A stretch of 64,000 nt of DNA, from positions 4,366,501 through 4,430,500 of the forward strand of contig NW_018344126.1 of assembly GCF_002099425.1 (NCBI RefSeq). The letters are read 5' to 3'. Below, piece by piece: positions 34,570-46,590 of this stretch. The translations under genes were made by a program, and so were the position numbers. The first letter of the stretch is position 1; each line of letters opens with the position of its first letter. The notes beneath the pieces are model-generated. The model was given only the letters and a program-made list of their open reading frames with translations, was not told the origin of the DNA and did no database searches. Source of the DNA: Phascolarctos cinereus (lineage: Eukaryota > Chordata > Mammalia > Diprotodontia > Phascolarctidae).

Positions 34570-35085
34570 GAACAATAGCTGACTTTTATATAGTGATTAC
34601 CATGTGCCAGACACTGTACAAAGTGCTTTAGAATTTTTATTTCATTTGATTCTCACAACAACCCCATGAGGTAGGTGCTATTGGTATCCATTTTACAGAT
34701 GAAGAAACTGAGGCAAACGGAGATTAAGTGACTTGCCCAGGTTCACACAGCTGGTAAGTATCTGAGGCCAGATTTGAACTCACATCTTTCTGACTTTGAG
34801 GCAGCTAGGTGGCTCAGTGGTTAGAGCACAGGGCCTGAAGTCAAGAAGACCTGAATTAGAATCTGGCCTCAGACACTTACTAGTTGTGCCACCCTGGGCA
34901 AGTCACTTAACCTCTGTTTGCTTTAATCAGCTGCAGAAGGAAATGGCAAACCACTTCAGTATCTTTGCCAAGAAAACCCCACGGACAGTATGGTCCACAG
35001 GGTCATGAAGAATTGGACATGACTGAATAACAACTTCCTGACTTCAGGCTCAGCCATCCATCCATTGTGCCTCCTAGGTGCTCCT
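34570..35085 (-). repeat. MIR-type SINE split by Mar-1
   Basis: The left part (tgtgccagacactgtacaaa, catgaggtaggtgctattgg, agtgacttgcccaggttcac) and the right part (cttcaggctcagccatccat) are halves of one antisense MIR. A sense Mar-1 at 34799-35032 interrupts it. Confidence 0.75.
34799..35032 (+). repeat. Mar-1-type SINE nested in MIR
   Basis: A head gaggcagctaggtggctcag, CORE acttactagttgtgccaccc and tail agtatctttgccaagaaaac to ggacatgactgaataaca are all visible. The repeated ctgactt on both sides marks the target duplication. Confidence 0.85.
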
Positions 35086-35089
35086 AGAT

Positions 35090-35860
35090 ATTGACCAGAC
35101 TGCTGGTCTGAGCTAGAAATTATAGCCTAGAATGGACAAAATGTTTTAATTTGATTAGCCCAATTTGATTAGGTGTTTTTTAATGCTTGACAAGTTGAAA
35201 TGTAAACTGAACCAAAGTTTTTTTTTTAATTAAAAAAAACAGAACCAAAAAAAAACCCAAACCAAAACAACAAAAACAAAACCAATAACAAGTTGAACTG
35301 AAACCAAGACTGTGTGTTTACAGAACTATTGATCTGGCACCAAACTCAACATGAAAATGTTCTCCAAACCAAACCTGAAATAAACTATTATTTTATATTC
35401 TGTGATTCCTCTTTATGGGTTGCTGGCCTCATTCAAGTCCTTGTTGAATAAGAGTAGAGGAGCATTGAATCAGTTCCAGTTTTACCTTAAAGGGCCTGGG
35501 CGATCAGGGCTAGACTGTACCCATTTGTGCTTCATTATGCTTCAAACTTACATTAAATTAAAGAAAAAAGATCAGCCAATGCTTTGAAAATCAGTCTCTT
35601 TTATTGCCCCCACTTTATGGATGAGAAAGCTGATGAAAGAGATCAATGACTTCAAAGGGAAGAACACTGGATTTAGAGACTTGGGTTTGAAACTTGACTT
35701 TCTATATCCCACATGACTTTGGGTAAGTCGCTTGACCTTTCTTGGTTTCTTCATACAGTGGGGCTAGATGATCTCTAAAAACACTTACGCCTTTAAATTC
35801 TAGAGTGCTGTGACTTTCCTAAGTTCGGAACGTAAACAGAGCGTGTTCGTACATAGTTGT
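35090..35860. other. Unique and A-rich sequence
   Basis: An A-rich tract lies at 35218-35285. A weak antisense MIR-like scrap (atgagaaagctgatgaaaga to ttgggtttgaaacttgactt) lies near 35615-35760. No gene seen. Confidence 0.4.
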
Positions 35861-35861
35861 T

Positions 35862-36005
35862 TGCTTGTCATCTCTTTCATTAGATTGTGAGCTCTTTGAG
35901 ACCAAGGACTGTTTTTGCCTTTCTTTGTATTACCAGTGCTTAGTGCAATGCTTGGCACATAATGGTAGGTACTTAATAAATGTTTATTGACTGACTGACT
36001 GATTG
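35862..36005 (+). repeat. L2 3' end
   Basis: It reads ttagattgtgagctctttga, accaaggactgtttttgcct, gtgcttagtgcaatgcttgg and taataaatgtttattgactg, a well-preserved L2 3' terminus in sense. Confidence 0.8.
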
Positions 36006-36069
36006 ACTATTAAGTCTAAAGTTTGCAGTGCTATTTCATAGGGGATTTTCAGCTTAATGAAAGCCCAAA

Positions 36070-36395
36070 TAGTGCAGGTGCTACAGTGAAAATAGCAATG
36101 GATTTGGAGTCAGAAGATGTGGATTTGAGTTGACCCTGCCACTCAGTAGTTGTGTGACCTTGGGCAAGTCATTTTACTCATCTATAAAATCAGAGAGTTG
36201 AACCAAAACATCTCTCTTTTTTTTCTTTTTGTTGGGCAGTGGGGGTTAAGTGACTTAACTAGTAAGTGTTATGTGTCTGAGGCCAGATTTGAACTCAGGT
36301 CCTTCTGAATTCAGGGCCCGTGCTCTATCTACTGCGCTACCTTGCTACCCCCCAAAAGATCTCTAAGGGCCCTCTTAGCTCTGTGAGTCTTTTAT
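36070..36395 (+). repeat. MIR-type SINE split by WSINE1
   Basis: The left half (gcaatggatttggagtcaga, tgaccttgggcaagtcattt, aaaatcagagagttgaacca) and the right half (aagggccctcttagctctgt) join across the insertion at 36216-36353. Confidence 0.75.
36216..36353 (-). repeat. WSINE1-type SINE nested in MIR
   Basis: A T-run, gcagtgggggttaagtgact and a body ending gctaccttgctaccc are present. The flanks aaaacatctct (36205-36215) and aaaagatctct (36354-36364) form an 11-bp target duplication with one mismatch. Confidence 0.9.
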
Positions 36396-36399
36396 TCTT

Positions 36400-36900
36400 T
36401 TAAAATTTTTTATTCCTTTTTATTCTTAAAGGATGTTTTAATTGCATTTTTCTCAATTATATAAAAACAATCTTTAACATTAATTTTTTAAAAAATATTT
36501 TAGCTACAAATTCCCTTCCTCCCAAATGTCTCTTCCCTCCTGTTTGAGAAGGCAAATACTTTGACGTAGATTATACATATGCAATCATGCAAAACACATT
36601 TCCATATTAGCCATGTTGCAAAAGAGAAAACTGACCAAAAAAAAATAAAGTAAAAAAAAATGTATGCCTTGATCTTCATTTAGACTCCATCAGTACTTTC
36701 TCTGGAGGTGGATAGCATTTTGCATAAATCCTTCAAAAATGTCTTGCATTGCTGAGAACAGCTAAATCATTCATAGTTGATCATTGTGTAATATTGCTTT
36801 CACTGTGTAATGATCTCCTGGCTTTGCTCATTTCATTTTGTATCAGTTTATATAAGACTTTCCAAGGTTTTCTGAACCTAACTGAGTCTATTATTCTTGA
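36400..36900 (-). mobile_element. L1 3' UTR, antisense
   Basis: The plus strand shows ggatgttttaattgcatttt, cttcctcccaaatgtctctt, gatggagtct-type complement near 36690 and a region up to ctgaacctaactgagtctat. It is the L1 3' UTR plus a short ORF2 end, of a subfamily different from the copy at 52535. Confidence 0.65.
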
Positions 36901-36914
36901 TGTTGATCAGAATA

Positions 36915-37112
36915 CACACACACACACAATATACAAGCACATGAAAGGATCTGTATGTGTGTGAATGTATGTTATGTGAGACAGACAGGGATAATAAGAC
37001 AGAGACAAGGACAGAAAGAGAGATGAGTAATGGAGAAAGACAGAGAGAGAGAAAAAGAGAAATAGAGAAAGACACACACACACAGATAGAAACAGAGAGA
37101 GGCTGATACAGA
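36915..37112. repeat. CA and GA-rich low-complexity tract
   Basis: (CA)n at 36915-36928 is followed by a purine-rich (AGAG/AGAC) stretch up to 37112. Open frames here are composed of Ser/Leu or Cys/Val repeats and are artefacts. Confidence 0.85.
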
Positions 37113-37479
37113 GAGATATGCCAAAGATTTTTTGATTACACAGATGCCATAATACCTCTTTGTCATGAAAACTCTTTGAAAAACAGTTTGCAGGTCCTGA
37201 ACAAGGCAAACATCAAATAACACAATGAAGAACAGTAAAGCATATCAAAATATGACTGGCATACAGAGATTTAGAGTTTAGAGGAATGAGCATGCCTTCC
37301 CAACTCTGCAAGAAACTTGGACTATTGCACTCATTGAGCTGGGATAGACTGTAGTAGTAGCCAGGAGTTTTAAAAAAGAATAACAGAGAGATGAAGCAGA
37401 TGGAACAGAGACTATATAGTACATGGATAGATACGTCACAAGGTAGCATGGGAAGATGCAGTGACAAAGCCTTTTTAAA

Positions 37480-37556
37480 AAAATTAAAATTTTAATTCTA
37501 AATTTTTTCCCTTTCTTCACCCCTCCACCATCCATTAAGACAAGAAATACAATACC

Positions 37557-37603
<47 letters not shown>

Positions 37604-37995
37604 TGTAAAACATTTTCACACTAGCTATTTTGTGGTGGGAAAGCAATAAAAATAAAGGAAAAGATATGCTTCATTTTGCACCCAGAGTCCATCAGTTCTC
37701 TATCTGAGGTGGATAGTATTTTTCATCACAAGTTTTTTGAAATTGTCTTAGGTCATTATATCAATCACAGTAGTTAAGTCTTTCACAGTGGATCAGTTAC
37801 AATCAATTACACTTTGCATCAGTTCATATGAGTTTCCTCAGGTTTTTCTGAAACCATTTCATAATTTCTTATAGCACAATAGTATTCCACCATAATTATA
37901 TGCTACAACTTGTTCAGAAATATTCCAGCTGATGGGCATCCCATCAGTTTCCAATTCTTTGTTACCATGATAAGAGTTGATTTTATATATATGTG

Positions 37996-38040
<45 letters not shown>

Positions 38041-38055
38041 GTGTGTGTATATATG

Positions 38056-38086
<31 letters not shown>

Positions 38087-38180
38087 ATACATATAAGTCC
38101 TTTTCTTTTTTTCTTTGATCTCTTTGGGTACAGACTAGTAGTGGTATTGCTAGGTCAAAGGGTATGCTGCACAGCTTTGG
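37480..38180 (-). mobile_element. L1 3' end, antisense
   Basis: An A-rich 3' tail complement, ccctttcttcacccctccac and ggtggatagtatttttcatc mark the 3' UTR. The region near 37870-37970 reads, on the minus strand, as the L1 ORF2 C-terminus (ISEQVVAYNYGGILLCYKK). Microsatellites (AT)n at 37563-37600 and an AT/GT tract at 37984-38094 interrupt it. Confidence 0.75.
37984..38094. repeat. (AT)n/(GT)n microsatellite
   Basis: Alternating tatatata, tatgtatg and gtgtgtgt units inside the L1 fragment. The large open frames on both strands are a product of the tandem repeat. Confidence 0.95.
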
Positions 38181-38705
38181 TTAAATAGAACAAAGAACTC
38201 CAGGTGAAGCTATTTGTTATCATTGCCACTTTGAATACTGAGGCAATCTTTGAAAGGTTTTTACTTTCTCCAAAGATGTTTATCCTTCCTTTGGCCTGTT
38301 TGCTAATAGGTGATTCCATGTGACTTTTTTTTTTCTCTTTACTTGAAATGATTCATTATGGGTTCCACTTCTGGGAGCCAAGATGGCAGAGTAAGAACAG
38401 CCAAATCTCCTGGTACCTCAGCAAAACTCTGGGAAGCACAACTCCAAGAGGCTCCAGGCTGACAGAAATCCTCCAGCAGCAAAACATCCCTGTGCAAGGC
38501 CTGGGTGAGAACTAGCCAATGAAAGGAGCACAAGGCCTGGGTGAGCAGGTGACCCCCCAAGGGCCAGACTCCCCACCCCTACCCCTAGAGCTCCATTGTT
38601 GCTGATTCCAGCCCAATACCAAGTAAGCTGCCAGACCCTACAGCCTCTAACTGACAGCAAAAATTAACTGTAGAAAACAAGTCCTTAAAAAATACAATTG
38701 GCCAA

Positions 38706-39349
38706 ATGGAAAAGGAGGCACAAAAACTCACTGAGGAGAACTCTTTAAAAAGTAAAATGGGCCAAATGGAAAAGGAGATAAAAAATCTAAAAGAAGAAAA
38801 TAATCCAAGACTCTATGACAGAGTGAGAAGCAGTCAAACAGAAACAAAAAGAATGGAAAAAAATAGAAGAAAATGTAAAATACCTCATTGGTAAAACAAC
38901 TGATCTGGAAAATAGATCCAGGAGAGACAATTTGAAAATTATTGGTTTACCTGAAAACCATGATGAAAAAAAGAGCCTGGACAGCATTTTTCAGGAAATC
39001 ATCTAGGAAAACTGAGGTCCTAGAACCAGAGAGTGAAATAGTCACCAAAAGAATCCACCAATCACCTCCTGAAAGAGATCCCAAATTGAAAACACCAAGG
39101 AATATTATAGCCAAATTCCAAAATTACCAGGTCAAAGAGAAAATACTGCAAGCAGCCAGAAAGAAACAATTTAAACATGATGGAACTACAGTCAGGATTA
39201 CTCAGGACCTTGTGGCTTCTACATTAAAAGATAGGAGGGCTTGGGGCATGGTATTCCATAAGGCAAAGGAGCTTGGATTACAACCAAGGATCAACTACCC
39301 ATTTAAATTGAGCATAATCTTTCAGGGGAGGAAATGGATGTTCAACTAA
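38706..39349 (+). pseudogene. L1 ORF1 remnant
   Basis: The first reading frame (38706-38894) gives 62 residues of a charged coiled coil ending at a stop. The next (38942-39349) gives 135 residues spanning the rest of the RNA-recognition fold and the C-terminal domain, including SPPERDPKLKTPRNIIAKFQ and LGLQPRINYPFKLSIIFQGR. A short shifted segment between them carries NLKIIGLPE. The family match to L1 ORF1p is clear and the gene is dead. Confidence 0.85.
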
Positions 39350-39748
39350 ATAGGGGACTTCCAAACCTTCCTGATGAAATGACCAGAACTCAACATAAAA
39401 TTTGATCTTCAAATACAAGACTCAAGAGAAGCATAAAAAGGTAAACAGGACAAAAAAAAACCAACCCTGAACAACATGTTATAAATAAGGGCAAACTGTT
39501 TGCATCCCTTTAAGAGAAGATGGTACTTATAACTGTTAGATCTGTATTGTTATTATGATATTTAAAGGGTGCATACATAGACAGAGGAGGTGGGTATAAA
39601 TTGACTTTGATGTAACAATAAAAAAACTAATTAAGTGGTTAAGTGGATCTAATTAAGGGATTGTACTGGGAGAAAAGGAAAGGAGGAGGCAGAGAAGAGT
39701 AAATTACATTACATGAAAAGGCACAAAAACCTATTAGAGTAGAGGGAA

Positions 39749-39751
<3 letters not shown>

Positions 39752-39828
<77 letters not shown>
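39752..39828. repeat. (GA)n microsatellite
   Basis: About 38 GA units in the spacer between the L1 ORF1 and ORF2 remnants. Confidence 0.95.
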
Positions 39829-39831
<3 letters not shown>

Positions 39832-40129
39832 GCATTGTTTGAACCTTACTCTCATTAGATTGGTTCAAAGAGGGAATAACATAATCAGTTAGGTATAGAA
39901 ATCTAACTCACCCTGTAGGAAGTAGGAGGGGAAAGGGAAAAGAAAAAGGAGAGAGTGAATAGAAGTGAGTGAAGAGGCAGTAAGGTTAAAGGGGAAGAAA
40001 AGTGAGGGGGATAATATAAGGAAGGGCAGGGTGAGGGAGGTAATGGTCAAAAACAAAACATTAGTGAGGAGGGAAAGGGAAAAAGAGAAAGAAAAGAATA
40101 AACGTGGAGAAATAGGATAGACAGTAATC

Positions 40130-41220
40130 ATAACTGTTAATATGAATGGGACGAACTCTTTCATAAAATGGAATTGGATGGCAAAATAAATTAAAAACCA
40201 TAATCCTACAATATGTTGTTTATAAGAAACACATTTGAAGCAGAGAGATACACACAGTGTAAAGGTAAAAGGCTGGGGCAGAATATATTATGCTTCAGCT
40301 GAAGTAAAAAAGACAGGGGTAGTAATCCTGATCTCAGCCAAAGCAAAAGGAAAAATAGATCTAATTAAAAGAGAAAAAGAAGGAAACTACACCCTTCTAA
40401 AAGGTACCAGAGACAATGAAGTAATATCATTACTAAACACATATGCATCAAGTGGTATAGCATCCAGATTCCAAGAGGAGAAGTTCAATGAGTTACAGGA
40501 AGGAACAGATAACAAACCTATACTAATAGGGGACCTCAACCTCCCCCTCTCAGAACTAGATAAATCTAAACACAAAATAAACAAGAAAGAAGTTAAGGAG
40601 ATGAATAGAATTTTGGAAAAGTTAGATATGGTTGACCTCTGGAGAAAATTGAATGGGGATAGAAAGCAATATGCCTTTTTCTTGGTGGTACATGGCACTA
40701 CACAAAAATTGACAATGTATTAGGGCATAAAAACCTGACAATCCAACGCAGAAAGGCAGAAATACGAAATGCATCCTTTTCAGATCATGAGGTAATAAAA
40801 ATTACATTATAGAGCCATGGAAAGGTAGACTAAAAGTTAATTGGAACTTAAATAACCTTATCTTTAAAAATGAGTTGGTCAAACAACAAATCATAGAAAG
40901 AATCAATAACTTCATCCAAGAGAATGACAATAATGACATACCAAAACTTATGGGATGCGGCAAAAGCAGTTCTTAGATGAAGTTTTATATCTGTAAATGC
41001 TTACATGAATAAAATAGAGAAAGAAGACAATAATGAGTTGGGCATGCAACTAAAAAAGCTAGAAAAAGAACAAATTAAAAATCTCTAATTAAATACCAAA
41101 TTAGAAATTCTGAAAATCAAAGGAGAGATTAATAAAATTGAAATTAAGAAAATTATTGAACCAATAAATAAAACTAAGAGCTGGTTTTATGAAAAAACTA
41201 ATAAATAGATAAACCTTTGG
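40130..41220 (+). pseudogene. L1 ORF2 endonuclease-region remnant
   Basis: The longest open piece (40235-40723, 162 codons) has DTHSVKVKGWGRIYYASAEV, then ILIGDLNLPLSELDKSK and LDMVDLWRKLNGDRKQYAFF, as in the L1 endonuclease domain. Weaker matches continue to KTKSWF-like residues near 41170. The reverse transcriptase is absent and the frame is broken. Confidence 0.85.
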
Positions 41221-41434
41221 TTAATTTGATTGAAAAAAAGAAAGAAGAAATGTTTCATTATGCTGATCTTTTGTAGCCTATAAAATTCATGATTAATCAT
41301 CATAATTAATCATGTATTATATATTGATATGATTATTTCATGTAAGAGCAGCATCATGGAAACAGTAATTAGCTGGGATACACAGAACTATAACATAGCT
41401 GAGGGTACTAAAAGCAAATGATGAGGTGAGATGG

Positions 41435-41605
41435 ATGGAAAAATGAATGTGGAGTTGGGAAGACCTGAGTTCAAATACTCCTTCACATATTAACTGTGTG
41501 ACTTGGAGTTATTTTACCTCTATTTTTCAGTTTCCTCATTTATAAAATGAGTGAGTTAGACTTGATAGCCTTAAGGTTCTTTCCAGCTGCAAATCTATGA
41601 TCTTA
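41435..41605 (+). repeat. MIR-type SINE
   Basis: It shows gagttgggaagacctgagtt, ttaactgtgtgacttggagt, ttataaaatgagtgagttag and gcaaatctatgatctt. Confidence 0.7.
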
Positions 41606-41984
41606 CCTTCCTCTCCTGCTGAAGAGATTTCAATTTGGATCTGAAGAGTTATATATGCTTTTTACTAATAACTTGTATTTTATATAGCTTTCTTAGATAG
41701 CAAAGAAATGGATTCACTTGGAACAAGGAGTCATTTTAAAATGACTTAGGCTTAAAAATGAGCTCAGTGTTATAGCTGGATGTGGCTGCTCTAATAACCC
41801 AGGTCAAAGGCCTTATTGGAAACTACAATCTCTAACCTGAAGAGGAGGGTGGGTGGGAGTGGAGGAGATGACCAGAGGAAAGGTCATTTCCTCAGGGCCA
41901 CTCAGTGAGAGGAGTAAAGAAAGAACTGGTTCAATTAATTTTGCTCCACAGTGACACCTTCTGATTACAGAATTAAGTAGACTA

Positions 41985-41996
41985 CATACACACACA

Positions 41997-42031
<35 letters not shown>
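41985..42031. repeat. (CA)n microsatellite
   Basis: About 22 CA units with one TA interruption. Confidence 0.95.
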
Positions 42032-42489
42032 TCATATGTATTAAAAAGGTAAACATTTGTTAATTATTGATGTGTTATCTTTGAGTCAGTTGTCTGTGTA
42101 TAGTCAGACCATTGTCTTGTAGAGCCAGTAAAGAATTAATTTGCTAATTAGTTGCTTAAAAAATTAAGAAGAAAGAATAATGGGAAAATATATAGTACAT
42201 AATTAAAATAATTAAACCCTGAATTATTTTTATCAAGTAATAGGAAATTAAAAAAAATGACTAATAGACAACAGAAATCACCTTACCATTGGCTATAATG
42301 TTTATTCAGAAGTTTAGCCAATGTAAATTAATATTCACATTAAGGAGACCAAAAGAGGCCAGAAAGTGCTTTAATTAGCAAACACCTGATCAGTTGCTGG
42401 GGGTGGGGGTGGATAGTGTATTATTCCAGGATGAGAATGGAAGAGAAAGAAAAATAGAATATTTTTATAACAACCACTAATATATTTTT

Positions 42490-43965
42490 TTTAAATTAAG
42501 AATAGTAATGCTAAAATTATTTGGCCCCTAATGTCTCAGACCCAGACGTGCTTATAGAGGAGGAAGAAATGAGACTAATGAGAGCAAAGATAGGAAAGGT
42601 AGCTAGATTGGACCAAGTGTATATAGAGGAGATCTGTTCTTGGAGGTGACATAATGGTGAGGGTGTTGATGGACCAATATACAAAGAATTTGAAGGAAAG
42701 GAAGAAACCATAGGCATGAAAAAATCTCAGTCTCTATTAATCTCCTGAAAAGGTACCTTAGAAAACCTGAATAACTATTAGCCTATTTGCCTATTCTTGA
42801 ATCTATATAGAAGCTTTATCAGAGCCATCCTTATATGAATTAAGGACATCATTGATAAGCGTACTATGTAGAGAACAAGCAGACATTTGCAAGCAATATT
42901 CAACAATGGGTCACATCTTTACTATTTCACAATTGACTGAGAGATTCAGCAATATAGTATCCCATTGTGCTTATTGTTTGTTGATTATGAAAAAAGCATT
43001 TGATTTGCAGAACAAAACGACCCCTTATAGTCTCTTTATAACAGGGTAACTTCTATGTATACATCAAGATGATTTAAGATTCCTTGAAAAATAATGCTAT
43101 TCAATGACCTTCCAATTATAGAGAGCAGGGAAGGTCTAAAACAGGGAGATGTATGCTCACCAATGGTACTTGCCATTGTGATGGAGGAAATCAAGCCCAG
43201 TGCCTGTCTCAGGAGTGAATTCCCTGTATTGCTGAGGTTCCCCAGATGTTTGTGTTTGTGGGAGATACTAATCAAGCCTCAGAACATTGCAAAATATCCT
43301 TGAATCAATTTTAATAATACAAAGGAGTTGGCCTGTCCATCCACAGGGAAAAGACTAAGTGCATGAAGAATGTCTAATGTCCAAATTTCAACATGCATTT
43401 GGTTGGGTACTCTGTAGAGCTTGTCCATCAGTATGTGCATCTGGGTCAGACAGCACACATGGCTGATGAGCTGGGCCCAGAGTCAAACAGGAGGAGGAAA
43501 GCAAGTTAAAATGCTTTCAGAAAATGGCAATGCTCTTTTATTGACTCCAACTTTTTTATGAAAACAAAGCCTCATCTTTTCAATACCAATATTATATGGT
43601 AATCAGATGTGGAACATCACTGTCTCTGAAGAACTAAAACTGGTTATCAGATGAAGGGCAAAGGAGAGATGCATGGTAGCTGTGAACAGACTGTAGCATA
43701 TAAATAATAAGGGGCTCTGAGCAATGTAATAGAAAGAAAAGAGAGATCAGATGGCAAGAGCAAGACACAAAAGCTATACAGCCCAAGTATTCCAATAGTA
43801 TCCTCTGTATATCAGAGGAAAGCATATTGGGTGGACGCTCCTATGGTAAACTTTTAGGAGAACTTGGTGTAGACTTTTCCAGAACAAGCAAATATGGATG
43901 GGTTGTCATTTGCAACATTGGAGGGAATTCCCAAATTGATGAGATCATAAATCTTTTTGGTATCC
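42490..43965 (+). mobile_element. RTE (BovB-like) LINE, reverse transcriptase part
   Basis: Colinear RTE motifs are visible: AKIGKVARLDQ near 42592, GHIFTISQLTER near 42910, a KKAFD block near 42990, GLKQGDVCSPMV near 43133, YSVELVHQYVHLGQT near 43410, then the C-terminal region to about 43870. Frameshifts and stops break it. The element is truncated at its 5' end. A (GATA)n tract at 43975-44052 follows its 3' side. Confidence 0.8.
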
Positions 43966-43974
43966 AAATAGATA

Positions 43975-44052
43975 TGGATAGGTGATAGGTGGATAGATAG
44001 ATAGATAGGTAGGTAAGTAGACAGATAGGTAGATAGGTAGATAGATTGATAG
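43975..44052. repeat. (GATA)n-like microsatellite
   Basis: Imperfect GATA and GGTA units. It sits right after the RTE 3' region and may derive from the tail of the LINE. Confidence 0.9.
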
Positions 44053-44063
44053 AAAAGGAGTTA

Positions 44064-44165
44064 GGGATTGGACCTGTGACTTCATTGATCTAGAGAACTC
44101 TCTCTACCAATGTAGGTGTTATCCTTTCTGTAGCTTTCTATCTTAGAAAGTTGTATAGAGCACAA
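44064..44165 (-). repeat. Ancient SINE tail fragment
   Basis: The sequence ggacctgtgacttcattgat, agagaactctctctaccaat and gtaggtgttatcc matches the tail of the family seen at 9118 and, in sense, at 15507. Confidence 0.55.
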
Positions 44166-44624
44166 TATGTAAGTATATACATATTTATGTATAATAGCTA
44201 TTTCCTGTAAAGAATCAGAAAATTAACATGCTGTGTCCTTTTGATTGCTTCTCAATTCATTGCTTATTTAATTGTCCTTATCAAATTTATTAGCACATAG
44301 AAAAGTATGAAAATCCATTTAATTTGTTGTGGGGATGAAAGTATAACTCTGAAAAAAAAAGTATCACTTTACCAGAATGAAGAAAAGCTATTTGGATGTA
44401 CTTAGAATCTCTAACAAAGATGTCAGAAGTTAGTTTAAAAAACAATAAGGCATTAAATCCAGAAATATTAAGTGGAGGTGTCTCAGAGTCAGTGCTTTTT
44501 TGATCTATTAAAGCTTCAAGATATTGAGGGTAACATAAGCTATTAAAGCTTAAAATGGCACTAAGACTTTTGGGATATCCTGGATTAATTTTCTGATTGC
44601 TGAAAGTAATCAACTACACAATCA

Positions 44625-45060
44625 ATTAAATCTTGGATTCTCTTTGTTGAATGCATACTGCATGTGCAACACTGTGATTATTGCTTACAAAATGTAAGAC
44701 ATGATCCTTGTCCTTTAGAAGTTTACAATCTCATTGGGGAGGCAAGGTTAGTATCCATTCTATGACAATGAATGATATCATCCAATACAAAAATGTGCTA
44801 AATTTTATGGCATTTATGACAAGTGCCATAGGAATTCATTTTATTCCTTCTCTTTATCATCTTCATTATCATCTCCATTATCATTTTGCTGAACATCTAC
44901 TCTATGTTCCTCTTGTACCATCATCACAAGGAGATAACTTTGGGTTCTCCAGGCCTATTACTATACTGCTTGCTTTGGCAGGTGCTATCCTGCTGGAATG
45001 GGCAAATCAGGCTCTGAATACAGGCCTGGTGATAGACAGTATGTCTTTCTCAGTCTAGCT
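44625..45060 (+). repeat. L2-like piece and unique sequence
   Basis: The part 44640-44745 (ttgaatgcatactgcatgtg, gatccttgtcctttagaagt, ttacaatctcattggggagg) looks like an L2 3' segment. The remainder to 45060 is unassigned, including a 116-codon open frame with no motif. Confidence 0.4.
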
Positions 45061-45169
45061 GAGTATGGAGGAGCTCATCACCAGAAGGTTGGTTAAGAGG
45101 AGATGACAATTTTGTGGTCATGGTAGCTTATTCTGAATCATTAACTGAGATAGAGGGATTGTGTTTTGC

Positions 45170-45340
45170 TTTGGTGGCGCAAATACTCAGTACTGATGTA
45201 CTTTATTTAAGGTGATGGACATCTCATAGGATATAAAGAAGCATAAGATGCAGTCCCTGCCCGCAAGGGGGCAACAGTTTAGTTAACAAGATAAGGACAG
45301 ATATGCATAAAACAATGAGAAAGAGAGAGAGACAGAAAGA

Positions 45341-45386
<46 letters not shown>

Positions 45387-45409
45387 GAGAGACAGAGAGA
45401 CAGAGAGAC

Positions 45410-45480
<71 letters not shown>

Positions 45481-45680
45481 GACAGAGATAGAGAGACAGA
45501 GACAAAGAGACACACAGAAGGAGATCAATAAATGCTGGTGGAAATGGGACCTGAGCTGGACTGAGGGGGATAAGGATTTCCAGAGGTAGAAAACATGAAT
45601 GAAGGCATGGAGGCATACATGACCATGGCAAATTCATGAGAGAGTGAGACTAGCATTTTGAATATGAAAACATGATTCCA
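45170..45680 (+). repeat. L2-related sequence split by (GA)n
   Basis: The left piece (catctcataggatataaaga, agatgcagtccctgcccgca) and the right piece (agatcaataaatgctggtgg, tgaatgaaggcatggaggca) read like L2 3' sequence. A long (GA)n/(GACA)n block lies between them. Confidence 0.45.
45315..45518. repeat. (GA)n/(GACA)n microsatellite
   Basis: About 200 bp of AGAG and ACAG units. It creates several low-complexity open frames on both strands, all artefacts. Confidence 0.95.
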
Positions 45681-45689
45681 GAAGTGGGA

Positions 45690-46345
45690 TCATCCCTTTT
45701 GTATCACTGTATTTGAAAGTTTAATAGAAGGTTAAGAGCAATCATTGAAATACCATGTAATCTCTACATAGTGGAGCAATCAGGAATCGTGTATTCATGT
45801 ATTCACTAATGAGATAATTTAAACTTTCAGAGGCAACAGACTGAACTGAAGAATTGCACTCTGAAGAGCTCCTTGATCAAATTCCACTTGGCCTCAACAA
45901 CATTTTGAGTGTTCCACTTTTCTGTGACATATGGTGTGTAGATATAGTATACAGAATAAGGACTTGCTTAAATTGTCTGTAGATTTTCACTTTGGTAGAT
46001 GTTAACCAAATAAATTAGTCACCAAATAAGAAATCTGAGCAGAAACTGTAAGGAACCTACCCTATCCTAACTCAGGTTGTCAGTCACAAGCTTAATTTCC
46101 AAGAGAAATGTATGTTCTATGAATTGGGGGTGGTGGTGGTGGGTAAGAGATGTAGATTTTTAATTTGTTAAATTTGCTTAATTTGGTACCATGACATTTT
46201 CAGGAATACCTGAATATGATTCCAGCATACAACAAAACCAGGACTTAGAATCATCCGATTTTATGACTGCTCAAATCCTTATCTTATTTTGGTGACCCAG
46301 AAAAAAAGCTATAAATTTCCCTTTTGACTGCCTTGGTATAATAAA
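45690..46345. other. Unique sequence, nothing recognised
   Basis: No repeat family, gene or clear splice context was seen. Confidence 0.4.
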
Positions 46346-46349
46346 AAAA

Positions 46350-46590
46350 ATTGTTATTTATATAGCACTTGAAAGTTTGGAAAATCCTCTGTGTACGTCA
46401 GCCCATGGGAACCTCACAGCAACTGCATGAGGGGGCTTCTATAGGTATAATTCTTCCCATTATACAGTTGAGTAAACTGATGATGCTCAGAGAGATTAAG
46501 ATCATTGGTCATATAGCTAGTATCAAAAGCTGGATTGAACCCAGGTGATCCTAACTCCAAGTGTCATACTCTATCCATTATGATATAATA
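46350..46590 (-). repeat. MIR-type SINE, antisense
   Basis: The motifs tatttatatagcacttgaaa, gggaacctcacagcaactgc, acagttgagtaaactgatga and tggattgaacccaggtgatc are in antisense MIR order. Confidence 0.65.

Larger units (their letters stand above)
38366..41250 (+). mobile_element. L1 keeping its 5' half
   Basis: It begins cttctgggagccaagatggc, a typical marsupial L1 5' UTR. ORF1 occupies about 38700-39349: a coiled-coil part (MEKEAQKLTEENSLKSKMGQ), then after a frameshift RRDNLKIIGLPENHDEKKS (near 38920) and TPRNIIAKFQNYQVKEKIL (39090), the usual L1 ORF1p RNA-binding module. A (GA)n tract lies at 39752-39828. ORF2 begins about 40130 with the endonuclease: VKGWGRIYYAS near 40265, GDLNLPLSELDKS near 40528. 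Internal loss occurs near 40935, and the copy ends about 41245 before the reverse transcriptase. Keeping the 5' end but not the 3' end is unusual for L1. Confidence 0.85.

Noticed and set aside
37859-38188. Open frames on both strands rich in Ile, Tyr, His and Thr
   Set aside because: They come from the AT/GT tandem tract inside an antisense L1 fragment.
45224-45637. 137-codon antisense open frame rich in Ser and Leu
   Set aside because: It is a product of the (GA)n/(GACA)n microsatellite.
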